Part shown: one piece after another, positions 1 to 6,229 of the stretch
Layout of the letters: each line of letters opens with the position of its first letter
How positions within the stretch are numbered: the first letter of the stretch is position 1
NCBI GenBank assembly: GCA_001777055.1
Contig: MFCX01000024.1
Location: 26,571 to 45,383 of the forward strand
Length of the DNA stretch: 18,813 bases
Reading direction: 5' to 3'
Origin: Candidatus Daviesbacteria bacterium RIFCSPHIGHO2_02_FULL_39_12
GTDB lineage: Bacteria; Patescibacteriota; Microgenomatia; Daviesbacterales; UBA10151
Program-made: the position numbers and the translations under genes
The notes under the pieces: model-generated
Seen by the model: the letters and a program-made list of their open reading frames with translations, nothing else
Databases searched by the model: none
Told to the model about the DNA's origin: nothing

Positions 1-372
1 TCTGATTTAAATATGACGTTAGGACTAGCGCTGATTTCTGCTTTTTTAACCCATGCTTTTGCTTTAAAGTATTTAGGAGTAATTGATTATCTAAAAAGAT
101 GGTTTACCCTAAACCCAATTTTTTTATTTGTGGGACTTTTGGAACTGGTGGGAGAAGTCACAAAAGTGGTATCGCTATCTTTCCGGCTTTTTGGTAACAT
201 ATTTGCAGGCGAGGTAGTCCTGGCAACAATCTCTACGATTTTTGCCTTTATAATACCTCTCCCTTTTTATTTTCTGGAAATTATTGTAGGATTTGTACAG
301 GCAGCAGTGTTTGCCATGTTAACTTTAGTATTTATGGTATTACTTACTGAGAAGCACGGAGAGGAACATTAA
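1..372 (+). CDS. atpB: ATP synthase Fo subunit a, C-terminal part (5' truncated by window edge)
   Basis: This is the C-terminal part of the membrane stator subunit a, which forms the ion half-channels against the c-ring. The frame is open to base 1 (S-D-L-N precedes the first Met at 13), and SDLN-M-TLGLAL matches the family segment DxNxTLALA, so the gene starts upstream and the Met at 13 is internal. The segment S-F-R-L-F-G-N-I-F-A-G-E (bases about 172-213) carries the essential Arg facing the c-subunit carboxylate, and the following Glu is also conserved. The last helix has F-V-Q-A-A-V-F, corresponding to the conserved Gln of the E. coli protein. It ends in a His/Glu-rich tail with TAA at 370-372. 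It is first in the visible operon, 15 nt before atpE. Identity is secure; only the N-terminal half is missing. Confidence 0.96.
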   Translation, partial: SDLNMTLGLALISAFLTHAFALKYLGVIDYLKRWFTLNPIFLFVGLLELVGEVTKVVSLSFRLFGNIFAGEVVLATISTIFAFIIPLPFYFLEIIVGFVQAAVFAMLTLVFMVLLTEKHGEEH

Positions 373-387
373 AGAAAGGAGAAAAAT

Positions 388-594
388 ATGCCAGAAGGTT
401 TACCATCAGCTTTAGCAATTGGCTTGGGAGCATTAGGTCCGGGTTTGGGTATTGGTTTAATTGGGATGAAAGCAATGGAAGCAATCGGGAGAAATCCCGA
501 TGCTCAAAGCAAGGTTTTACCGGCGATGCTTTTGGGAATGGCTTTTGCTGAAGCTATTGCCATTTATGCTTTGGTGATAGCATTTATTAAATAA
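388..594 (+). CDS. atpE: ATP synthase Fo subunit c
   Basis: Rotor-ring proteolipid of 68 residues, shorter than the roughly 75-90 usual. It has two membrane helices (about 7-27 and 43-66) joined by the polar loop R35-N36-P37-D38. The ion-carrying carboxylate is E55 in A-F-A-E-A-I-A-I-Y. The glycine-rich helix 1 (GPGLGIG) allows tight ring packing. At the positions where sodium-type rings carry Gln in helix 1 and Ser/Thr next to the Glu, this protein has I22 and A56/I57, so proton coupling is inferred. A clear Shine-Dalgarno (AGGAG in GAAAGGAGAAAAAT) precedes the ATG. It is followed by an unusual 82-nt gap of heptamer repeats that separates it from atpF. Confidence 0.97.
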   Translation: MPEGLPSALAIGLGALGPGLGIGLIGMKAMEAIGRNPDAQSKVLPAMLLGMAFAEAIAIYALVIAFIK

Positions 595-622
595 GGGGAA
601 AGCGGTAAGGGTAAAGGGGAAA
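595..622 (+). repeat. Heptamer array, left arm of inverted repeat between atpE and atpF
   Basis: Four degenerate 7-bp units (GGGGAAA, GCGGTAA, GGGTAAA, GGGGAAA) start directly after the atpE stop codon. They are the reverse-complement type of the units at 636-670, and GGTAAGGGTAAAG (604-616) can pair with CTTTACCCTTAACC (656-669), with one bulged base. The result would be a long intercistronic hairpin in the mRNA. Confidence 0.75.
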
Positions 623-635
623 GTAATGACAAATC

Positions 636-670
636 TTCACCCTTCACCCTTCACGCTTTACCCTTAACCC
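636..670 (+). repeat. Heptamer array (TTCACCC-type, five units), right arm
   Basis: Five consecutive 7-bp units: TTCACCC, TTCACCC, TTCACGC, TTTACCC, TTAACCC. The array ends 6 nt before the atpF ATG and occupies the position where a Shine-Dalgarno would be expected; none is visible. Together with 595-622 it forms an inverted pair. Confidence 0.8.
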
Positions 671-676
671 TGACTT

Positions 677-1174
677 ATGGAAATTTTGAATCAGTTTGGA
701 ATTCAGCCGATACTTTTAGCTGCGCAAGTAGTCAATTTTTTAATTTTGCTGTTTATCTTAAAAAAGTTCCTATACAAGCCGATTTTAAATGTTTTGGAAG
801 AACGTAAGAAAAAAATTGAGGAGAGTTTAAGAAATGCAGAGGAAATTGAGAGAAAATTAAGTGAAATAGCCGAGAAAGAGTCGGCGGCTATACTAGAGTC
901 AGCCAGAGAAGGTGAAAAAATAATTAAGGAGGCAGGCGTTGCCGGAGGTCAGATAATAGAAGATGCCAATAAAGAAGCAGAGAAGATTATACTAAGAGCA
1001 ACCAACCAGGCGAAACAATTAATGATTCAGGAAAAAGAGAATCTGCAACAATCTGTTAAAGAGCATGCGGCGGATTTGATATTTTTAGTAATTCAAAAAG
1101 TAACAGGTAAGGTTTTGACGAAAGATGATCGAAAAAGGATTACCGAGGAAGCAATCAGGAGTTTGAAATCATGA
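677..1174 (+). CDS. atpF: ATP synthase Fo subunit b
   Basis: Peripheral stalk subunit of 165 residues, within the usual range of about 155-170. It has one N-terminal membrane helix (about 12-33, ending L-K-K-F-L-Y-K-P) followed by a long charged heptad-like helix (about 40-130, rich in E, K, A) that dimerises as the stator, then a C-terminal part that contacts delta. The conserved pattern F-L-Y-K-P-I-L-N-V-L-E-E-R-K at the membrane exit is typical of bacterial b. No Shine-Dalgarno precedes the ATG because the gap is filled by repeat units, so translation may be weak or depend on re-initiation. The stop overlaps the atpH start by 4 bases (ATGA). Confidence 0.94.
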   Translation: MEILNQFGIQPILLAAQVVNFLILLFILKKFLYKPILNVLEERKKKIEESLRNAEEIERKLSEIAEKESAAILESAREGEKIIKEAGVAGGQIIEDANKEAEKIILRATNQAKQLMIQEKENLQQSVKEHAADLIFLVIQKVTGKVLTKDDRKRITEEAIRSLKS

Positions 1175-1563
1175 CAAAAAAACAATTACAAAAAGTAGTA
1201 AAACAACTTGTGAAGGTAAGTTTTATTGATGGAAAAATGGTAGAAAGTAATATAATCAAGTCAATTAAAATTTTAAAGTCTCAGTCTAAATCTCAGGCGA
1301 TTTTAGCATTGTCAGAGTACCTTAGGGCTTTAAAAAGGAAGCAAAGGGAGCACACTTTATTTATCGAAACAACTTCTCCTTTGTCTGTCGGTCAAATTAA
1401 TAAAATTTTAAAAGCAGTAGAAAAACAGGTTAAAATAACTAAGGTAGTCACACAAATCAATCCGGAAATTTTAGGCGGATTTAAACTAAAAATTGGCGAT
1501 GCAATTTGGGATGAAAGTTTGATGGGTAAAATAAAACAAGTAAAGGAGACAATTATAAGCTAG
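1171..1563 (+). CDS. atpH: ATP synthase F1 subunit delta, short form
   Basis: Delta/OSCP links the b-stalk to the top of the alpha3beta3 head. The C-terminal signature I-N-P-E-I-L-G-G-F-K-L-K-I-G-D (about residues 96-110) followed by W-D-E-S-L-M-G-K-I matches the family's GG-x-x-x-x-IGD-x-x-x-D-x-S motif. The protein has only 130 residues against about 175-180, and the deficit is in the N-terminal helical domain that normally binds the alpha N-termini. The start overlaps atpF (ATGA) and has AGGAG at 1157-1161 with good spacing, so the short N-terminus is probably real rather than a mis-called start. One base separates its stop from the atpA start. Confidence 0.9.
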   Translation: MTKKQLQKVVKQLVKVSFIDGKMVESNIIKSIKILKSQSKSQAILALSEYLRALKRKQREHTLFIETTSPLSVGQINKILKAVEKQVKITKVVTQINPEILGGFKLKIGDAIWDESLMGKIKQVKETIIS

Positions 1564-1564
1564 T

Positions 1565-3073
1565 ATGGCTGATTTAATGGAACAAATCCAAAAAGAAATA
1601 TCAGGTTTAAAGCTTAAAACAACCCGTCAAAATGTCGGGATGGTAACCGAGATTGGTGATGGTGTGGCCAGAATTGCAGGTTTGTCTGATGTACTGGCCT
1701 CAGAAATGATTGAATTTCCTTTTGGAGTGTTTGGACTGGCTTTAAACTTAGAAGAATATAACGTTGGAGCAGTGTTACTCGGAGATTTTACTAAAATTAA
1801 AGAAGGTATGGAAGTTAAAACCACAGGCAAGGTTTTACAGACGCCGGTTGGCGAGGCCTTAATTGGCAGGGTGGTAAATGCTTTAGGCCAGCCAATTGAT
1901 GGTAAAGGCGCAATCAAAACTAAAACTTCCTACCCTGTTGAAAAAATTGCTCCGGGTGTTATCACCAGACAATCTGTTACTACTCCGCTTCAAACCGGCA
2001 TTAAAGCAATTGATGCTCTAATTCCTATTGGCAGGGGTCAGAGAGAGTTGATTATTGGCGATAGGAGTACAGGTAAAACAACTATCGCTATAGACACGAT
2101 CATTAATCAGGGTCGGCAAAGCAACACACCGGTTATCTGTATTTATGTGGCTATTGGTCAAAAAACTTCTAAAGTGGCACAGCTGGTAGCAAAACTGGAA
2201 GAAACCGGCTCAATGGATCATACTATTGTGGTAGCAGCCACTGCCTCAGATCCGGCCACAATGCAATATATTGCCCCATACGCCGGAGTTGCTATGGGTG
2301 AATATTTTATGGATCAGGGAAAAGATGCTTTGATAATTTATGATGATTTATCCAAGCATGCCTGGGCTTACAGACAGATGTCGCTCCTTTTAAGAAGGCC
2401 TTCCGGAAGGGAGGCATATCCGGGGGATGTATTCTATCTTCATTCAAGACTTTTGGAGCGGGCTGCCAGGCTGAACGGGGATTATGGCGGAGGGTCTTTA
2501 ACTGCTTTGCCTATTATCGAGACTCAGGCTGGGGATGTTTCTGCTTATATTCCTACTAATGTTATTTCTATTACTGACGGACAAATTTATTTGGAAACGG
2601 ATTTGTTTTTTGCCGGAGTCAGGCCTGCTTTGAATGTCGGTTTATCAGTGTCCAGGGTTGGCGGCGCAGCTCAAACCAAGGCCATGAAATCCGTAGCAGG
2701 AAGATTAAAGTTAGATTTAGCTCAGTTTAGGGAACTTGCTGCCTTTGCCCAGTTTTCTTCTGATCTAGACTTTTCTACCAGGGCTCAAATTGAAAGAGGC
2801 AAAAGAATTACTGAAATTTTAAAACAGCCTCCCTACTCCCCTGTCCCTGTTGAAGAGCAGGTTGTAATTTTATGGACAGTGACAAATGGATACTTAGATG
2901 AAGTAGAAGTAACAAGAATTAAGGAATTTGAAAAAAAATATATTCAGCATCTGAAATTAAGAAATAAAAAGTTAATGTCAGAGCTGTCAGAGAAAAAGGT
3001 TCTAGAGGAAGGGATGATTAAGGAACTGGAAAAGACTACTAAGGAGTTTGTAGGGATGTTTGGGAAAGGGTAG
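1565..3073 (+). CDS. atpA: ATP synthase F1 subunit alpha
   Basis: Non-catalytic nucleotide-binding subunit of the F1 head, 502 residues (normal length). The Walker A loop G-D-R-S-T-G-K-T lies at residues 165-172. The arginine finger is R364 in V-G-L-S-V-S-R-V-G-G, which reaches into the neighbouring beta active site. The N-terminal segment (about 1-25) is the helix expected to dock on delta, followed by the beta-barrel (V-G-M-V-T-E-I-G-D-G-V-A-R-I) and a C-terminal helical domain. The start lies 2 nt after the delta stop. The nearest AGGAG (1544-1548) is too far for ideal spacing, so translational coupling to atpH is likely. Confidence 0.98.
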   Translation: MADLMEQIQKEISGLKLKTTRQNVGMVTEIGDGVARIAGLSDVLASEMIEFPFGVFGLALNLEEYNVGAVLLGDFTKIKEGMEVKTTGKVLQTPVGEALIGRVVNALGQPIDGKGAIKTKTSYPVEKIAPGVITRQSVTTPLQTGIKAIDALIPIGRGQRELIIGDRSTGKTTIAIDTIINQGRQSNTPVICIYVAIGQKTSKVAQLVAKLEETGSMDHTIVVAATASDPATMQYIAPYAGVAMGEYFMDQGKDALIIYDDLSKHAWAYRQMSLLLRRPSGREAYPGDVFYLHSRLLERAARLNGDYGGGSLTALPIIETQAGDVSAYIPTNVISITDGQIYLETDLFFAGVRPALNVGLSVSRVGGAAQTKAMKSVAGRLKLDLAQFRELAAFAQFSSDLDFSTRAQIERGKRITEILKQPPYSPVPVEEQVVILWTVTNGYLDEVEVTRIKEFEKKYIQHLKLRNKKLMSELSEKKVLEEGMIKELEKTTKEFVGMFGKG

Positions 3074-3108
3074 AGAGGAAGCTTTAAGGGCAATAAAGGC
3101 GGCGGAAG

Positions 3109-4044
3109 ATGGCAAACACTAGAGAATTAAGAAGACGAATAAGATCAGTTAAAAACACCAGCCAGATTACCAAGGCCATGCAGATGGTGGCGGCTACTAA
3201 AATGAGAAAAGCGCAAAATCAAGCTGTAAATGGCCGGCCATATAGCGGGAATCTCCTGGAGTTACTTATCAGATTGTTACCCGAAATTCAAGCGGAGAGT
3301 CATTCGTTGCTGGGTGGAAAAGAGATTGCTTCGTCGCAGACTCCTCGCAATGACGTGATAGGGGTGGTGGTTTTATCAACAGACAAAGGCTTAGTAGGCG
3401 CCCTGAATACTAACATCTTCCGGACAATTTCAGCCTTACACCTTCCAGGTGTAAACGTAAACTTTTACACTATTGGGAAGAAAGGCAGAAGTTTTGTAGC
3501 CAGAACCGGCAAGGATTTGCAGGCAGATTTTGAAAATTCTGATGTAGTGACTTTCAGACAGGCAAAGCAACTGGCTAGAATGTTAATGGATGCTTATTTA
3601 AATAAAGAAATTGGAGAAGCTTATTTAGTTTATCCAAGGTTTGTATCTACACTCCGGCAAGAAGCAACAAGGGTTAAGGTGTTACCAATAGAGCTGGAGT
3701 CTGTCATTGCGAGCGAAGCGAAGCAACCTAGTCCAGAGACAAATCCAACCAAGATTGTCAGGACTCCTCGCAATGACGAAAGCGGGGCTGACTTTCTTAT
3801 AGAGCCTAATCCGGATGAATTGCTGGATGAATTACTTACCCACTTTGTGGAGATTAGGATTTATCAAGCCCTTTTGGAAACAAAGGCTTCAGAACACTCA
3901 GCCCGGATGATTGCCATGCAGAATGCCACAGACAATGCCAAAGAACTTGTCGGAGATTTGAAATTAACATATAATCAGACACGCCAGGATGCTATCACCA
4001 GAGAACTTTTGGAGATAACATCTGCTGCAGCAGCATTGGAGTAA
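3109..4044 (+). CDS. atpG: ATP synthase F1 subunit gamma with two repeat-derived in-frame insertions
   Basis: Central rotor shaft of F1. The N-terminal coiled-coil helix (residues about 1-55, R-R-R-I-R-S-V-K-N-T-S-Q-I-T-K-A-M) and C-terminal helix (S-E-H-S-A-R-M-I-A-M-Q-N-A-T-D-N-A) are canonical, as is S-T-D-K-G-L-V-G-A-L-N in the Rossmann-like middle domain. At 311 residues it is longer than the usual 285-295. Two loops are encoded by palindromic repeat DNA: residues 73-82 (I-A-S-S-Q-T-P-R-N-D) before the first middle-domain strand, and residues 199-223 (V-I-A-S-E-A-K-Q ... R-T-P-R-N-D), a complete 75-bp element inserted exactly between codons, between the L-P-I strand and E-P-N-P-D-E-L-L. 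Both fall in loops that vary in the family, so the rotor core is intact. It lies 35 nt after atpA and 1 nt before atpD. Confidence 0.95.
   Translation: MANTRELRRRIRSVKNTSQITKAMQMVAATKMRKAQNQAVNGRPYSGNLLELLIRLLPEIQAESHSLLGGKEIASSQTPRNDVIGVVVLSTDKGLVGALNTNIFRTISALHLPGVNVNFYTIGKKGRSFVARTGKDLQADFENSDVVTFRQAKQLARMLMDAYLNKEIGEAYLVYPRFVSTLRQEATRVKVLPIELESVIASEAKQPSPETNPTKIVRTPRNDESGADFLIEPNPDELLDELLTHFVEIRIYQALLETKASEHSARMIAMQNATDNAKELVGDLKLTYNQTRQDAITRELLEITSAAAALE
3324..3354 (+). repeat. Half palindromic element (CGCAATGAC end) inside atpG
   Basis: A 31-bp segment running from GATTGCTTCG to CTCCTCGCAATGAC. Its right end CTCCTCGCAATGAC is identical to the right end of the 75-bp element at 3703-3777, and it is read in the same codon phase (both give T-P-R-N-D). 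It resembles one arm of the GTCATTGCGAG repeat family. Confidence 0.75.
3703..3777 (+). repeat. 75-bp GTCAT/ATGAC palindromic element, in frame inside atpG
   Basis: The element has terminal inverted repeats GTCATTGCGAG (3703-3713) and CTCGCAATGAC (3767-3777), 11 bp and perfect. Its length of 75 bp equals 25 codons and it begins exactly at a codon boundary, giving an inserted peptide V-I-A-S-E-A-K-Q ... R-T-P-R-N-D. Another element of exactly 75 bp with the same GTCAT/ATGAC ends lies at 17100-17174. Confidence 0.85.
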
Positions 4045-4045
4045 C

Positions 4046-5407
4046 ATGAATAAGGGTAAAGTCTTACAAATCATCGGTCCGGTTGTAGATGTGCAGTTCG
4101 AGGGAAAGAATCTGCCGGCAATTTACAACGCACTTGTCATCACAGGTAAATTGGTCCTAGAGGTTCAACAACATCTTGGGGAAGGCACTGTAAGGGCTGT
4201 AGCTATGGGTTCTACAGACGGATTAAAAAGGGGCACTTTGGTGGAAGACACCGGTGCTCCTATTTCCGTACCGGTTGGCGAGGAGGTTTTAGGCAGGTTA
4301 TTTAATGTCTTAGGTGAGACTATTGACAAAAAAGGTCCGGTCAAAGCTAAAAGGCATTGGCCAATTCACCGTAGCGCTCCCTCATTTGAAGAGCAATCTA
4401 CTGCTTCTGAAGTTTTTGAAACAGGAATTAAAGTGATTGACTTGCTGGCTCCGTTTGTGAAGGGTGGGAAAGTAGGACTTTTTGGCGGGGCCGGAGTTGG
4501 TAAAACAGTTTTAATTCAGGAGTTAATTAGAAATATTGCCGCAGAACACGGAGGTTACTCTGTTTTTACCGGAGTTGGTGAAAGAACCCGTGAAGGAAAT
4601 GATTTATATAAAGAAATGCAGGAGTCCGGAGTTATTGATAAAACTGCTATGGTGTTTGGACAAATGAATGAACCGCCCGGGGCAAGGCAAAGAGTAGGAC
4701 TTTCCGGTTTGACCATGGCTGAGTACTTTAGGGATGAGCAAGGAAAAGATGTACTGCTTTTTATTGATAATATTTTTCGGTTTACTCAGGCAGGATCGGA
4801 AGTATCAGCATTACTTGGCCGTATCCCTTCTGCTGTAGGTTATCAGCCGACTTTAGCAACAGAAATGGGTCAGCTGCAGGAAAGAATTACTTCTACTAGA
4901 AAAGGTTCTATTACCTCAGTCCAAGCGGTTTATGTGCCGGCAGATGATTACACGGATCCGGCTCCGGCTACTACCTTTGCCCATTTGGATTCAACTATTG
5001 CCTTGGAAAGGTCTTTGGCAGAACAGGGGCTTTATCCGGCAGTTGATCCCCTGTCTTCTCCTTCCCGTGCATTGGCCCCGGATATTGTGGGACAGGAACA
5101 TTATGATATAGCAGTGCAGGCGCAAAGAGTCCTGCAAAGATATAAAGATTTGCAGGATATTATTGCTATTTTAGGAATGGAAGAGCTATCTGACGAGGAT
5201 AAATTAACTGTTACCAGGGCTAGGAAAATCCAGAGAGCTTTAACGCAACCATTTTTCGTGGCAGAAACTTTCAGCGGAATTAAAGGAAAATATGTGCCAA
5301 TCAAAGAAACCATAAGACTGTTTAAGGAAATTTTGGAAGGTAAATATGACGGGAAGCCAGAAGGCGCTTTTTACATGATCGGCGGAGCGGAGGAAATAGG
5401 ACAATAG
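4046..5407 (+). CDS. atpD: ATP synthase F1 subunit beta (catalytic)
   Basis: Catalytic subunit of F1, 453 residues (normal is about 460-480). The P-loop G-G-A-G-V-G-K-T lies at residues 147-154, the catalytic Glu is E179 in G-V-G-E-R-T-R-E-G-N-D-L, and the Walker B region is L-L-F-I-D-N-I-F-R-F. The lever-arm motif DELSEED appears as E-E-L-S-D-E-D at residues 379-385. The start is 1 nt after the atpG stop, so translation is probably coupled. After its stop the operon is interrupted by an antisense gene before atpC. All functional residues are present, so an active enzyme is expected. Confidence 0.98.
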   Translation: MNKGKVLQIIGPVVDVQFEGKNLPAIYNALVITGKLVLEVQQHLGEGTVRAVAMGSTDGLKRGTLVEDTGAPISVPVGEEVLGRLFNVLGETIDKKGPVKAKRHWPIHRSAPSFEEQSTASEVFETGIKVIDLLAPFVKGGKVGLFGGAGVGKTVLIQELIRNIAAEHGGYSVFTGVGERTREGNDLYKEMQESGVIDKTAMVFGQMNEPPGARQRVGLSGLTMAEYFRDEQGKDVLLFIDNIFRFTQAGSEVSALLGRIPSAVGYQPTLATEMGQLQERITSTRKGSITSVQAVYVPADDYTDPAPATTFAHLDSTIALERSLAEQGLYPAVDPLSSPSRALAPDIVGQEHYDIAVQAQRVLQRYKDLQDIIAILGMEELSDEDKLTVTRARKIQRALTQPFFVAETFSGIKGKYVPIKETIRLFKEILEGKYDGKPEGAFYMIGGAEEIGQ

Positions 5408-5428
5408 AAAAATGTATTATTTAAAAAA

Positions 5429-5788
5429 TTAAAGGCTTTCAAAAGCCCCGTCCAAATGAAGATAATAAGTTTCTGTTTCTAAATTTGGAAATTGTTCTTG
5501 AATTTTAGTTTTAGCGCTTGTTAAGTCTTCAGCATGCTTTTGGGCTGTATCTTCTTGCCCGTATGCTCCGCAGTCTTCATGATTTATTAAAACTACTTTT
5601 TTAATATGGTGTAATCTTTGAGAAATTTCAACTTGTTCAAGAATTTGGTCTAAATTTTTTACTCCTCCGGCCCAAGCTACCCGGTCATACGTTTTGGGCT
5701 GAAGATATTTGGAAATCCACTTATTGATAATTTCCTGCAGCCTAAAATCTATGCAGGTTACTACCACTGCTTCTGCTTTGTGATCCAT
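5429..5788 (-). CDS. Small beta-carbonic-anhydrase-like zinc protein
   Basis: A 119-residue protein with the ligand pattern of beta-class carbonic anhydrases: C12-x-D14-x-R16 (T-C-I-D-F-R) and H70-x-x-C73 (N-H-E-D-C-G-A-Y-G). Cys12, His70 and Cys73 would bind zinc, and the Asp-Arg dyad would gate the fourth site. Family members usually have 170-220 residues, so this is a minimal version lacking the N-terminal arm and much of the C-terminus. The usual R-N-A-G-N is replaced by A-W-A-G-G, so catalysis is not certain. It lies antisense between atpD and atpC. Its ATG follows a perfect TATAAT by 8 nt with no Shine-Dalgarno, suggesting a leaderless transcript. Hydration of CO2 is inferred from family only. 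Confidence 0.8.
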   Translation of the reverse strand: MDHKAEAVVVTCIDFRLQEIINKWISKYLQPKTYDRVAWAGGVKNLDQILEQVEISQRLHHIKKVVLINHEDCGAYGQEDTAQKHAEDLTSAKTKIQEQFPNLETETYYLHLDGAFESL

Positions 5789-5806
5789 GGTAAGATATTA
5801 TACAAT
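5778..5806 (+). promoter_or_regulatory. Candidate promoter for atpC
   Basis: TTGTGA (5778-5783), a 17-bp spacer and TACAAT (5801-5806) lie 12 nt before the atpC ATG. The -10 box overlaps the TATAAT of the divergent gene; both sit in the inverted repeat GATATT-ATAC-AATATC (5794-5809). The antisense gene separates atpC from the rest of the operon, which makes a promoter of its own plausible. Confidence 0.45.
5797..5802 (-). promoter_or_regulatory. -10 box of the carbonic-anhydrase-like gene (leaderless type)
   Basis: On the minus strand a perfect TATAAT is followed after 8 nt by the ATG at 5788, so transcription would begin at or next to the start codon. The -35 position (ACGGCA at 17-bp spacing) is weak. 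Confidence 0.5.
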
Positions 5807-5818
5807 ATCACCATCACC

Positions 5819-6226
5819 ATGCCGTTGCATTTAAAAATTGTTACGCCGGAAAAACAGATATTTGATGAGGAAGTGTCTCAAGTGAATGTTTCAACTGCTG
5901 ACGGGCAACTTGGGATTTTACCTAATCATGTCAATTTAATGGCAAAGCTTGCACCCGGAGAGCTTGTGATAAAAAGAGGGGGTAAAGAAGAATCCCTGGC
6001 AATTGGCACAGGTTTTTTACAAATGGCAGGAAATACTTTGACTGTCATGACTGATTTGGCAGTGGAAGAAAAAGATATTGATGAGAAAGCTATGGAGGAG
6101 GCTAAAAAAAGAGCTGAACAAGCTTTAGAACAAACCTTGTCCGGTGAAGAATACGCGGAGACCTTAGCCGCTTTAGAAAAATCCTTAGCCCAGCTTAGGG
6201 TTAAAAGAAGACACAAAATAAGGTAA
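5819..6226 (+). CDS. atpC: ATP synthase F1 subunit epsilon
   Basis: Foot of the central rotor, regulatory subunit of F1, 135 residues. The N-terminal beta-sandwich (residues 1-85) begins M-P-L-H-L-K-I-V-T-P-E-K-Q-I-F and contains the family segment G-x-L-G-I-L-P-N-H; the C-terminal helix pair (about 88-130) is rich in A, E and K, the part that inhibits ATP hydrolysis in homologues. An in-frame GTG at 5780 would add 13 residues with no family match and lies inside the promoter, so ATG 5819 is chosen. No Shine-Dalgarno is visible. It is separated from atpD by an antisense gene and followed after 3 nt by the first glycosyltransferase, so it may head that operon. Confidence 0.95.
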   Translation: MPLHLKIVTPEKQIFDEEVSQVNVSTADGQLGILPNHVNLMAKLAPGELVIKRGGKEESLAIGTGFLQMAGNTLTVMTDLAVEEKDIDEKAMEEAKKRAEQALEQTLSGEEYAETLAALEKSLAQLRVKRRHKIR

Positions 6227-6229
6227 TAA

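Noticed and set aside
595..670. CRISPR-like repeat array
   Set aside because: Units are 7 bp with no spacers, and no cas gene is near. These are tandem heptamers, not a CRISPR array.
1627..1917. Open frame of 96 codons antisense to atpA
   Set aside because: It lies wholly within a strongly conserved coding region and its translation has no recognisable protein character.
3703..3777. Insertion sequence with transposase
   Set aside because: The element is 75 bp with no room for a transposase and no clear target-site duplication. At most it is a non-autonomous element.
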